Of a DNA stretch of 64,000 nucleotides, positions 1-8,167 are shown one piece after another. Position 1 is the stretch's first letter; every line of letters starts with the position of its first letter. A program made the translations under genes and the position numbers. This DNA comes from JABDIY01 sp963803875 (GTDB taxonomy: Bacteria > Actinomycetota > Acidimicrobiia > Acidimicrobiales > SZUA-35), in the NCBI GenBank assembly GCA_963803875.1, contig CAWDOA010000016.1, positions 248,001 through 312,000 of the forward strand. The letters run 5' to 3'. The notes under the pieces were generated by a model that made no database searches, was not told the origin of the DNA, and was given only the letters and a program-made list of their open reading frames with translations.

Positions 1-2
1 TG

Positions 3-143
3 TGGTTCCCCTACCAGGGACTGGGTTTCGCTCTGCTCCCGCTCTACCGGGCCGAACGTGTGGTCGGACCGATCCTGGACAACGTGCTCACCCGCTGGCC
101 GGTGCGAGGCCTCTGGTTGCCGCCGCGTCCTCGTCGTGGATGA
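3..143 (+). CDS. possible 3' end of a gene cut by the window start
   Basis: Frame 3 is open from the first bases to a TGA at 141-143 and reads like the C-terminus of a protein, with an aromatic and hydrophobic stretch (WFPYQGLGFALLPLYRAE) followed by a basic tail. It would converge on, and overlap by about 55 bp, the end of the minus-strand MFS gene. No family is recognisable from about 46 residues, and it could be chance. Nothing else is seen in the first 87 bases. Confidence 0.25.
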   Translation, partial: WFPYQGLGFALLPLYRAERVVGPILDNVLTRWPVRGLWLPPRPRRG

Positions 144-1503
144 ACATGCTGGACAAGATCGCGGGCAGCATCACGAGTCCCATCGCAATGAACCCCCACC
201 GATACGCGCCGAGAAGGTTCGAGGCGGGAGCATCCTCGCCTCCGGCGGCATCGATTCGGAGTGCGATCACCGTTGCCGCCAACGCCACGCCACCGGCGAA
301 GGCAAACTGCCGTTGGGTGTTGAAGACTGAGGTGGCCCTGCCGGTCTCTTGGTTGGAGATCGTGGCGTACACGGCGGTCTGGATGGAGACAAACACCATG
401 CCCATCGCCAACCCACGAATCAGTGATGCGGTCCCGATCAACCACAGCGGCGTGTCGAGGTCGAAGAGGGCGAAGGAGCCGGTCACCGCTGCTGTCACCG
501 CAGCACCCGAGATCAAGAGCCGGCGGGGTCCGACCGCTTTGTAGACCCGCTTGCCGATGAGGGTGGAGATCAGGAAGATGCCCGCAGCCTGAGGAGCCTG
601 GGCGAGACCCGATTCGGTAGCGGAGAACCCCCGCAGGTCCTGGAGGTACAGGGGAACCACGAAGATCCACCCGAAGAAGCCGGCGTAGATCATCGACGAG
701 GTGATGTTGATCGTGCGGAACAGCCGGTCACCGAACAGCCGCAGTGCCAGCAGAGGCTGATCCAATCGTAGTTCGACGACCACCAGCGCGATCAGGGCGA
801 GAGATCCGACAGTTGCTGCCCCGATGATGGGAGCGGAGAGCCAGCCGAAATCGGGTCCGGTTGAGAGGGCGAAGATCAGGAGCGAGACACCTGTGGCGGA
901 CAACAGGAGACCGGCACCATCCAGCCGCCCCGGTTGTGCCTGGGTTTCTTCCCGCAGCCAGAACCAGCCGAGGCTGATGCCAGCTAGTCCGATGGGCAGG
1001 TTGATCAGGAAGATCCACCGCCACGACGCGTTGTCGACCAGGACACCACCGAGGACAGGCCCGATGGCGGGTGCAACGACGACAACGCTGAGTACGCCGA
1101 CGGTTGCCGTAGCCCGTTCGGCGAGTGGAAAGGCCCGAAACAACATGGCACTACCGATCGGGGTGATGAGGCCGGCGCCCATGCCCTGAAGGACCCGCGA
1201 TGTGATCAGCTGGGCGAGCGATTGCGACGCACCGCAGAACAGAGATCCGACGACAAAGATCGTCAGCGCAGTCAGAAACATCCGCTTGGTCCCGAATCGG
1301 TCTCCAAGCCAGCCGGCGGCCGGAATCACCGAGGCCAGCGTGAGCAGGTACGCCAGCGCGACCCACTCGATGTCGGTGGTAGGGACGCCGAACTGCCGAG
1401 CCAGTGTTGGAAGGGCCACGTTGACTGCGGTTCCGTCGATGATCGTCATCGACAGTCCGAGAACGTAGACCGCCATGACCCGGTACTTGTACTGGCTCAA
1501 CAC
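88..1503 (-). CDS. MFS multidrug exporter, DHA2/EmrB-QacA type
   Basis: A 471-residue polytopic membrane protein of the DHA2 (14-helix, proton-coupled) drug exporter family. The first helix carries the characteristic acidic motif (TIIDGTAVNVALPTL), and the loop between helices 2 and 3 has MFS motif A (GWLGDRFGTKRMFL, about residues 64-77). Length is normal for the family. The start is GTG. It lies 24 bp downstream of a second MFS exporter on the same strand, so the two are probably co-transcribed. Substrate cannot be told from sequence; hydrophobic drugs or an endogenous metabolite are possible. Confidence 0.85.
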   Translation of the reverse strand: MLSQYKYRVMAVYVLGLSMTIIDGTAVNVALPTLARQFGVPTTDIEWVALAYLLTLASVIPAAGWLGDRFGTKRMFLTALTIFVVGSLFCGASQSLAQLITSRVLQGMGAGLITPIGSAMLFRAFPLAERATATVGVLSVVVVAPAIGPVLGGVLVDNASWRWIFLINLPIGLAGISLGWFWLREETQAQPGRLDGAGLLLSATGVSLLIFALSTGPDFGWLSAPIIGAATVGSLALIALVVVELRLDQPLLALRLFGDRLFRTINITSSMIYAGFFGWIFVVPLYLQDLRGFSATESGLAQAPQAAGIFLISTLIGKRVYKAVGPRRLLISGAAVTAAVTGSFALFDLDTPLWLIGTASLIRGLAMGMVFVSIQTAVYATISNQETGRATSVFNTQRQFAFAGGVALAATVIALRIDAAGGEDAPASNLLGAYRWGFIAMGLVMLPAILSSMFIHDEDAAATRGLAPASG

Positions 1504-1527
1504 CGGTTGTCACTCACTGGGCGAACC

Positions 1528-3012
1528 CTATCGACCGTCGAAAGGTGAGGATTCCTCTGCTGGAATCTTGACAACGGCAGGGTTCACGGATTGCCGACGT
1601 AGTCCGAGGAGGGGAACTACAGCGAGGAACATCACCGCCAAGGACACCAGGGTGACGGTTCCAAATCCCTGGCGAACTGCGTCGGCAATGGCCGGGCCGG
1701 CCTCGATCTCCTCGCCCGCCAGCAGTTGCTGAACCGGTTCGACCGAACCGAGCTCACGACCGACGACGAGCAGCAGGATGGCACCACCTGCGGCGCTTCC
1801 GATCGTGAATCCCTGATTGCGCATGAACTGGTGTGCCGCTCCCGCACGACCGATCTGTTGGGGTTCGGTTGCAGCCCGCAGCATTGTGAGTGCGGAGTTG
1901 GTGGCCAGCCCGATTCCCACACCGGACGCAAACAACCCGGCAAAGATTCCGATAACCGAACTGTCGGTCCAGGCGAAGGCGGCGGTGATCACGGAGCCAA
2001 CCACGCCCGACCCCAGTCCGAGCGTCATTACGTCGACCTCGTTGAGTCGAGCTTGGATCACACTCGACAGGTTCGCTCCTGCGGTCCAACCGAGAATGAA
2101 GAAGAGCACCGCCCACGCTGACGCGTCAGTGGACCAGCCGCGGCCGGCCGAGACGTACAGCGTGATGTAGATGTTGGTGGCAAAGGCGGATGCGATCATG
2201 AGCGTCGGTGTGGCGCCGAGGCTGCGGTAGGGGTGCCCGGCGATGTGCTCCAGTTTCAGGACCGGCCGCTCGGTCCGCCGGGCGTGCAGGATGAAGAGGC
2301 CGACAGCCGTGGCGGCAACCGCCAGCAGGATGACCGAAGCGAAGCCGAGTTCGTCCACCGCCGCGATCGTAGAGAACGTGATCACACCGACCAGAGCTGC
2401 TCCCCGCCAGTCGACCGTGGGGCTCTCTGCGCCGGGCTGCCGTTCAGGGAACGTGTCGCGCGCCGAGAATGTGCAGAGCAGGCCCAACGGGAGGTTGACG
2501 AAAAAGATCCAACGCCATGAAGCGACGTTCAACAGCAACGCAGCCAGGGCCGGAGCAGCCGCACCCATCAGGCCCCAGATGGTCGCATTGGCCGCGAAGG
2601 CTTTCGGGGTGAGCGAAGACGGGTATGCCAAGTTCACCGCCGCGAGGCTGGCGGCAAACAGACCGCCCGACGCAGCGCCCTGGACGAGCCGAAGAACGAT
2701 GAGGAGGAAGACGCTGTTCACCAAGCCGGCGGAAAAGCCTGTGACAGCGAAGATGGTGGTGGCGGCGACAAACACTCTTCTCGAGCCGATCCCGTCTACC
2801 AGCGGCCCCGCCACGATGGTGCTGAGACCGGAGGCGAAGAGGTACGCGGTAATGATCCACGGCAAGAGATCGATGCGGCCGAGGTCGGCTGCCAGTTGGG
2901 GGAGTGCGGCCGCTACAGCAGTGCCTTCGAAGGCAACCAACGCCACGCCCATGTAGATCGCAAACGATATTCTGCGGTACTGGGGCGACAGCAGGCCCGG
3001 TTCCTGGTTCAC
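1528..3012 (-). CDS. MFS transporter, drug exporter type
   Basis: A 494-residue membrane protein of the major facilitator superfamily. The N-terminal helix (MGVALVAFEGTAVAAALP) is the altered counterpart of the DHA2 helix-1 motif, and the motif-A loop is present in degenerate form (GPLVDGIGSRRVFV). About 14 hydrophobic segments can be counted. It begins with GTG, is divergent from queF (58 bp between starts), and is the promoter-proximal member of a two-gene exporter operon. The weaker motif A compared with its neighbour suggests the two are old paralogues or work on different substrates; the substrate is unknown. Confidence 0.8.
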   Translation of the reverse strand: MNQEPGLLSPQYRRISFAIYMGVALVAFEGTAVAAALPQLAADLGRIDLLPWIITAYLFASGLSTIVAGPLVDGIGSRRVFVAATTIFAVTGFSAGLVNSVFLLIVLRLVQGAASGGLFAASLAAVNLAYPSSLTPKAFAANATIWGLMGAAAPALAALLLNVASWRWIFFVNLPLGLLCTFSARDTFPERQPGAESPTVDWRGAALVGVITFSTIAAVDELGFASVILLAVAATAVGLFILHARRTERPVLKLEHIAGHPYRSLGATPTLMIASAFATNIYITLYVSAGRGWSTDASAWAVLFFILGWTAGANLSSVIQARLNEVDVMTLGLGSGVVGSVITAAFAWTDSSVIGIFAGLFASGVGIGLATNSALTMLRAATEPQQIGRAGAAHQFMRNQGFTIGSAAGGAILLLVVGRELGSVEPVQQLLAGEEIEAGPAIADAVRQGFGTVTLVSLAVMFLAVVPLLGLRRQSVNPAVVKIPAEESSPFDGR

Positions 3013-3070
3013 TCAGCGAGGCTATCGAAATCGAACCTGCTGCGGTCGAGCGGGGCCTAACCTCGTAGGC

Positions 3071-3454
3071 GTGACCAGCTCAGAACCAATGCTCGGACGT
3101 AGTGTCGACCCTGAGGAGTACGGACGCCTGGACACGTTCCCGGTGGACCGTCGGGTCCGGGTGAGGTTCACCACTGATGAACTTCAGGCATTGTGCCCTG
3201 CGGTGGAGGGCATTCAGCCCGACATCTACCGAGCCACCATCTCGTACACGGCGGTCACCCACGCCGTCGAGTCCAAGTCGTTGAAACTCATGCTCACCAC
3301 GTACCGGGACAGAAGGATCTTCGCCGAACACCTGGCCGGCGAACTGGCCGACAGGGTGGCCGAACTGGGCGATGCGGTTGCAGAGGTCGAGGTGACCCTC
3401 ACCCAAAACGTCAGAGGTGGCATCGTCACCGAAGTATCCACCGGCCCCAAGTAA
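3071..3454 (+). CDS. queF: NADPH-dependent 7-cyano-7-deazaguanine reductase (QueF, short type)
   Basis: QueF reduces the nitrile of preQ0 to the aminomethyl of preQ1 in queuosine synthesis, in the cytoplasm. This 127-residue protein is the unimodular form. The catalytic cysteine (C42 in LCP), the proton-donor aspartate (D51 in QPD), the QueF signature ESKSLK (67-72, binding NADPH) and the RGGI motif near the C-terminus are all visible. C42 and D51 are two residues further apart than in Bacillus QueF (C55/D62), a small loop insertion. The start is GTG. No other queuosine gene lies in the window, so preQ0 must be made from elsewhere. A QueF-like relative with altered chemistry is possible but less likely. 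Confidence 0.8.
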   Translation: MTSSEPMLGRSVDPEEYGRLDTFPVDRRVRVRFTTDELQALCPAVEGIQPDIYRATISYTAVTHAVESKSLKLMLTTYRDRRIFAEHLAGELADRVAELGDAVAEVEVTLTQNVRGGIVTEVSTGPK

Positions 3455-3507
3455 CCAGTGACATGAGGTCGAGCACGATGCTATGTTCAACCTTGCTGTT
3501 CATGTAG

Positions 3508-3525
3508 CGTAAAGCATTCTTTACG
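3508..3525. promoter_or_regulatory. 18-bp palindromic operator candidate upstream of the Fe(III) ABC operon
   Basis: CGTAAAG-CATT-CTTTACG is a perfect 7+7 bp inverted repeat with a 4-bp spacer. It ends 26 bp before the first start codon of the iron-binding lipoprotein, where a repressor would block transcription. A DtxR-family regulator is encoded at the far end of the cluster, so it is the obvious candidate binder. The sequence is not the classical IdeR box (TTAGGTTAGGCTAACCTAA), so the pairing is an inference. Confidence 0.5.
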
Positions 3526-3551
3526 AAAACCGGTCAGCATGGATACACTCA

Positions 3552-4568
3552 GTGGCCATGTCATCATCTCGCTTCCTGCTCTCAGCAGCTCTCATCGCAT
3601 TCGCAACCGCCGCTTCGGCGTGCACCGGCTCCGATGATGAGACCGTGACCATCTACTCCGGGCGTACCGAGAATCTCATTCAGCCGATTCTCGACGACTT
3701 CACCGAGGAGACCGGCATCGAGGTGTCGGTGAAATACGACGAGTCCTCCAACCTTGCGTTGCTGATCGAGGAGGAAGGCGACCAGAGCCCGGCCGACGTA
3801 TTCCTGTCTCAGAGCCCGGGCGCGGTTGACTTTCTCGACTCGGCCGGTCTGCTCGCCGAACTTCCCGACAACGTCTTGGATCTCGTGCCCGAAACGGTTC
3901 GTGATACCGATGGTCGCTGGGTTGGCTTCAGCGGCCGGCAGCGGGTTTTGGTCTACAACCGGGAGAGCCTCGATGCCAGCGAGTTGCCAACAAGCGTGTT
4001 CGACCTTGCTGATCCGAAGTGGAACGGCCGTCTGGGCGTCGCCCCGGCCAATGGTTCATTCCAGGACTTTGTGACGGCAATGAGAGGCACGGTGGGTGAC
4101 GACCGGACTCTGGAGTGGTTGAAGAGCCTTGCCTCCAATGACGTGCAGACCTACCCGACGAACAGCGCCATCGTGGCCGCTGTCGGCCGAGGCGAAATCG
4201 ATGCCGGTCTCGTGAACCACTACTACAACTACCGCGCCATCGATGAGGACCCCAACCATCCCGGCCTCAATCATCAGTTCGCTACCGACGATCCTGGCAA
4301 CATCTTGATTGTCACCGGTGCAGCGGTCATCGAAGGCTCCGACAACTACGACAATTCGACCGACCTGATTGTGTGGCTGTTGCAGGAGGCGGCCCAACGT
4401 TACTTCGCAGACGAGACGTTCGAGTACCCACTGGCCAGCGGTGTTGCTCCATCCCGTGATCTCCCGTCGGCAGAGTTCTCCAGCGTGGGCGGATTGGATC
4501 TTGGCAGCTTGAGGAACGGGCTCGAGGGCACGAGCAAGCTCATCGCCGAGGCCGGCCTGGAGGGCTGA
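3552..4568 (+). CDS. Fe(III) ABC transporter substrate-binding lipoprotein
   Basis: Extracellular ferric-ion-binding protein of the FbpA/FutA/IdiA family, delivering Fe3+ to the permease that follows. The signal peptide ends in a lipobox-like AASAC, so the mature protein is probably lipid-anchored. The family N-terminus (TIYSGRTENLIQPIL) follows directly, and the paired tyrosines in NHYYNYR (about residues 224-225) match the iron-ligand Tyr-Tyr of FbpA. Length (338 aa) is typical. Start may be GTG 3552 or ATG 3558. It is the first gene of a three-gene operon behind a palindromic site; the permease begins 2 bp after its stop. Confidence 0.88.
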   Translation: MAMSSSRFLLSAALIAFATAASACTGSDDETVTIYSGRTENLIQPILDDFTEETGIEVSVKYDESSNLALLIEEEGDQSPADVFLSQSPGAVDFLDSAGLLAELPDNVLDLVPETVRDTDGRWVGFSGRQRVLVYNRESLDASELPTSVFDLADPKWNGRLGVAPANGSFQDFVTAMRGTVGDDRTLEWLKSLASNDVQTYPTNSAIVAAVGRGEIDAGLVNHYYNYRAIDEDPNHPGLNHQFATDDPGNILIVTGAAVIEGSDNYDNSTDLIVWLLQEAAQRYFADETFEYPLASGVAPSRDLPSAEFSSVGGLDLGSLRNGLEGTSKLIAEAGLEG

Positions 4569-4570
4569 CC

Positions 4571-6184
4571 ATGACAGCGGTGGCTCCTGCCAGACGACAA
4601 GCGATTCGCCCGAACCGTTCGGTCGGTCGAGCACCCTCGTGGATGTTTGTGCATGCGGTCGTGACCGGGCTGGTCTTCGCTCTTCCGGGAGTCTTTGTTG
4701 CGCTCCGAACCCTGCAACTCGGGGACCAACTCGGCTCGACGGTGCGGGCAGCAGCGGCGCCCCTGGGCCGCACGATCCTGTTGGCGGTTGCCGTGTCGGG
4801 GACCGCTGCCCTGTTGGGAACTGCCCTGGCGTGGCTGCTCATTCGCAGTGATCTGCCCGGTCGGAGTGGGTTGCGAATCCTGGTGGTTCTTCCGCTGGTG
4901 CTGCCGAGTTTTGTTGGTGCGGCGGCGTTTCTCGCGGCGCTGGCTGAGGGTGGGGTGCTACGGGGTGTGTTGGGACTGGTCGGAGTAGACCGGCCGCGGC
5001 TGCGGGGTTTCTGGCCGTCATGGTTTGTGCTGTCGTTGTTCACCTACCCCTATGTGTTTCTCCCGGTTGCTGCACGGCTGCTGGCGCTATCGCCGGCTCT
5101 GGAGGAGAGCGCCCGAATGCTGGGTCGCTCTGGATTCGAGACGTTTCGAGACGTGACGCTTCCTCAGCTCAGGAAGTCGATCGGCGCGGGAGGCCTGCTG
5201 GTCTTCCTCTACACCGTCAGCGAATTCGGCGCGGTCCAGCTGCTGGGCTACGACACCCTGACCAGGGTGATCTTCGCATCGCGGTTGAGTGATCGAGCCA
5301 CATCCTTCACCGCCTCGTTGGTGCTTGTGCTGCTTGCGCTGGCCGTCGTTGTGGCACATCGGTTCCAGCGGATACACCACGACGCGGACGGCCCCGTTCG
5401 AGTTCATGCGATGGATCCGGTTCGTTTGGGCCCCTGGCGGAGTGCCGCTATAGCGTTCGTGGCCTCGGTGGTGGCATTTGGTCTGCTGGTGCCGATCGCA
5501 AGCCTGGCAACGTGGGCATGGCGAGGCCTGGTTGATGGTCGAGTGGGATTCGACGGGCTGTTCGAGGCTGCCCGCAACACCGCCGGGGTCGGCATCCTGA
5601 CCGCCGTGGTCGCGGTCGCCACAGTTCTGCCTCTGGCCACCATGCTCGTGCGCTATCGGTCACGGGCCAGTGAGGTGGCGTCGGTGGCCGTTGTCGGCGG
5701 TTTCGCAGTACCGGGGCTGGTGATCGCTCTCTCGTTGGTGTTCTGGACCCTCAACGCCCCGCTTGTTGGTGGCCTGTACCAGACGCTCCCGCTTCTCATT
5801 GGTGCCTATGTCGTGCATTTCGGATCCCAAGCGCTCGGGGCTGCCGAGGACTCGGTGCGAGCGGTGCCGGCCAGCCTCCGTGAGTCCAGTCAACTTCTCG
5901 AGTCGTCAGCGGTACGCCGATTGGCCACGATCGACTTCCCTTTGATGCGCCCATCGTTGGTGTCGGGTGGGGGACTGGTTCTGTTGTCCACCGTCAAGGA
6001 ACTCCCAGCCACCCTGCTCCTGGCTCCGACCGGATTCCGCACGCTGGCAACCGAGGTGTGGGGCTCGTACGAAGACGGGTTCTACTCAGAGGTCGGAGTC
6101 GGCGGTTTGATCTTGGTCGCCCTGTCCGCTTCGCTCACCTGGTTGCTGGTCTTGCGGCGGTCCGACGTTATCCGTGAGCGTTGA
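4571..6184 (+). CDS. Fe(III) ABC transporter permease (two fused permease domains)
   Basis: Inner-membrane subunit of the FbpB type: one 537-residue chain with two copies of the binding-protein-dependent transport domain, about 12 helices. EAA-type loops that contact the ATPase can be seen in both halves (around LEESARMLGRSGFETFRDV and LRESSQLLESSAVRRLATI). ATG lies 2 bp after the stop of the binding protein, and its own end overlaps the upstream in-frame GTG of the ATPase gene, so the three are translationally coupled. Confidence 0.87.
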   Translation: MTAVAPARRQAIRPNRSVGRAPSWMFVHAVVTGLVFALPGVFVALRTLQLGDQLGSTVRAAAAPLGRTILLAVAVSGTAALLGTALAWLLIRSDLPGRSGLRILVVLPLVLPSFVGAAAFLAALAEGGVLRGVLGLVGVDRPRLRGFWPSWFVLSLFTYPYVFLPVAARLLALSPALEESARMLGRSGFETFRDVTLPQLRKSIGAGGLLVFLYTVSEFGAVQLLGYDTLTRVIFASRLSDRATSFTASLVLVLLALAVVVAHRFQRIHHDADGPVRVHAMDPVRLGPWRSAAIAFVASVVAFGLLVPIASLATWAWRGLVDGRVGFDGLFEAARNTAGVGILTAVVAVATVLPLATMLVRYRSRASEVASVAVVGGFAVPGLVIALSLVFWTLNAPLVGGLYQTLPLLIGAYVVHFGSQALGAAEDSVRAVPASLRESSQLLESSAVRRLATIDFPLMRPSLVSGGGLVLLSTVKELPATLLLAPTGFRTLATEVWGSYEDGFYSEVGVGGLILVALSASLTWLLVLRRSDVIRER

Positions 6185-6197
6185 GGAGGACGAACCC

Positions 6198-7298
6198 GTG
6201 ACCCTGATGTTCGGTAACCTTGACACTGTGGCTGCACCCACCCCATCACCCGCAGTTCAGAGGGCCCTGACCCCTGAACCGGTATCTCTGGAAGCGGTGT
6301 CGGTGCTGCTCGGTGGTGGAGCTGTAGTTGCCAACGCATCTTTCGATGTGGAGGCCGGCCAGGTGCTCGCATTGCTTGGACCCAGCGGCTGTGGCAAGAC
6401 CACACTGCTCCGAACGATCGCTGGTTTGCAGGAGCTGTCCACCGGTCGAATAGTGGTGGGAGTGACCACGGTGTCGGGGGATCACACCATGGTGCCGCCG
6501 GAGAAACGCCGGGTCGGGATGGTATTCCAGGACGGCGGACTGTTCCCTCACCTCACCGTTGAACAGAACGTCCGCTTCGGCCTTCGTGACCATGCCGATG
6601 CGCCGCAGCGAGCGATCGAGATGCTGCGACTCGTTGACATGGACCGGTACGCCGATCGAATGCCCGGGACATTGTCAGGTGGTCAACAGCAGCGGGTTGC
6701 GGTCGCCCGTGCGCTTGCGCCGGCCCCGTCGGTTCTCCTGCTCGACGAGCCGTTTTCCGCCCTCGATGCTGGCTTGCGGGTACAGATCCGTCGCGACGTG
6801 AAACGGCTCATCGTTGCCTTGGGGATCACCACGATCGTGGTCACCCATGATCAGGAGGAAGCGTTCGCCATGGGCGAACAGATCGCAGTGATGCTCAATG
6901 GGTCCATCGAACAGGTGGGCACGCCCTCCGAGCTTTATCGAAACCCGGCAACTCCGTGGGTAGCGGAGTTCGTTGGTGACGGCGTTCGTCTGGAAGGTCG
7001 CTACACCGATGATGCAATTGCGACGTCGTTGGGTCCACTGCCGGTTCGGCGGGTGAAGGGCACCACCGTTGTCAACGGACCGGCAACCGCCATCGTTCGA
7101 CCCGAACAACTGCGCCTGCGCCGCGGTGATTCGGCCGTGGTGGCAGACATCGAGTACTACGGCCACGATGTGCGGTACGACGTCGTGATGGATGACGGCA
7201 CGTTGGCAACCGTGCGCGCCCTCACGGCTCAGTTCGGGCCCGGTGATCGAGTCGACGTGGAGTTCTCCGGCGGCACCGTCCCCGTCTGGCCCGGCTAG
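6198..7298 (+). CDS. Fe(III) ABC transporter ATP-binding protein
   Basis: Cytoplasmic ATPase of the FbpC type (about 366 aa). Walker A is GPSGCGKTT (near residues 61-69), the signature is LSGGQQQRVAVARAL, Walker B is VLLLDEP, the H-loop is VTHDQEEA, and a C-terminal TOBE-like region binds regulatory ligands in this family. The open frame extends up to GTG 6174, but a strong Shine-Dalgarno GAGGAGGA at 6183-6190 sits 7 nt before GTG 6198, which decides the start. Last gene of the iron operon; it converges with the dtxR-type gene across a repeat-containing gap. Confidence 0.9.
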   Translation: MTLMFGNLDTVAAPTPSPAVQRALTPEPVSLEAVSVLLGGGAVVANASFDVEAGQVLALLGPSGCGKTTLLRTIAGLQELSTGRIVVGVTTVSGDHTMVPPEKRRVGMVFQDGGLFPHLTVEQNVRFGLRDHADAPQRAIEMLRLVDMDRYADRMPGTLSGGQQQRVAVARALAPAPSVLLLDEPFSALDAGLRVQIRRDVKRLIVALGITTIVVTHDQEEAFAMGEQIAVMLNGSIEQVGTPSELYRNPATPWVAEFVGDGVRLEGRYTDDAIATSLGPLPVRRVKGTTVVNGPATAIVRPEQLRLRRGDSAVVADIEYYGHDVRYDVVMDDGTLATVRALTAQFGPGDRVDVEFSGGTVPVWPG

Positions 7299-7394
7299 CC
7301 GAAAAAGGGTTGCCAGCCCACCGTATGTGTGGGTGCTGCACTCGAGAAGGCACCCGAAGTGGACTAGGTACCGAAGTGGACTAGGTACGCAGTG
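7299..7394. repeat. intergenic repeat family 3, copy A, with a 17-bp tandem duplication
   Basis: Between two convergent genes. The first part (from about 7301) matches the segment at 15852-15925: GCCGAAAAAG, then an imperfect hairpin around CCAGCCCAC...GTGGGTGCTG, then GTGGACT..GTAC. The end is a perfect head-to-tail duplication of CGAAGTGGACTAGGTAC at 7355-7371 and 7372-7388. It may act as a bidirectional terminator; no protein is encoded. Confidence 0.6.
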
Positions 7395-8093
7395 TCAGGC
7401 GCTCAGTGGCGAGGCGGCTGGTTCCACTTCGACCACAAGAATACGCTCGGCGGTGAACGCACTCACGCCGACCACCGAACCGCCGAGGTCGATCGTGGTT
7501 GTGCCGTCGGGTGAAGAGGCGATCACAGAGGCGGAGACGCCGGGAACGATGGCGTTGGTCTCGAGAAACTCGAGTAGCCCAGGAGTGAACTCGAGCTCTT
7601 CGGGGATACGCGTGATGACCGCTGTCGCACCGGTTTCCAGCGTGGAGAGGGCCACCAGCTGGGGCGCAACGTAGCCCGAGCCGGGAATGGGATTGCCGTG
7701 GGGACACGTAGTGGGATCATCGAGCTGGCGCACAATAGCTTCTTCCACCGCGGGGCTGATTACGTGCTCCCATTTACCAGCCTCATGATGGGCTTCGGCC
7801 CAGGAAAGGCCAAGCACGTCGGTGAGGAATCGCTCGGCCAGGCGATGACGCCGCACCATGGTTGTGGCCAGCGTCCGACCTTCATCGGTGAGCTTGATTT
7901 CGTTGGAATCGACGAAGACGAGCCCCTCATCGACCAGCCGGCGAACCATCTCCGAGACTGCCGGACGAGAGACCTCGAGCCGTTCGGCAATGCGAGCCTG
8001 GATCACACGCTGGCCATCCTCGTTCAGTTCGAAGATCGTTTCGCAGTACTCCTCGAACGCCGGATGGTGCTCTGGAGAGGTGTACTCGGCCAT
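7395..8093 (-). CDS. DtxR/MntR-family metal-dependent transcriptional repressor
   Basis: A 232-residue repressor of metal-uptake genes. An N-terminal winged helix (about 10-70, containing EVSRPAVSEMVRRL), the dimerisation/metal domain (RRHRLAERFL and KWEHVIS), the conserved CPHGNPIPGSG loop and a C-terminal SH3/FeoA-like domain are visible. In DtxR/IdeR the metal-ligand cysteine sits just before RWEHV; here that position is glycine (EAGKWEHV), so the primary metal site differs from classical iron sensors and manganese or another geometry is possible. Position beside an Fe(III) transporter suggests it controls that operon. ATG start; 74 bp downstream of an unrelated membrane protein on the same strand. 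Confidence 0.85.
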   Translation of the reverse strand: MAEYTSPEHHPAFEEYCETIFELNEDGQRVIQARIAERLEVSRPAVSEMVRRLVDEGLVFVDSNEIKLTDEGRTLATTMVRRHRLAERFLTDVLGLSWAEAHHEAGKWEHVISPAVEEAIVRQLDDPTTCPHGNPIPGSGYVAPQLVALSTLETGATAVITRIPEELEFTPGLLEFLETNAIVPGVSASVIASSPDGTTTIDLGGSVVGVSAFTAERILVVEVEPAASPLSA

Positions 8094-8167
8094 ACCGACA
8101 GTCTAGGCCCCACCCCCAAATCGTGCGAGGCCCGAGCGCCCCTCGACCGGTTCGGTTTGTCGGACGA

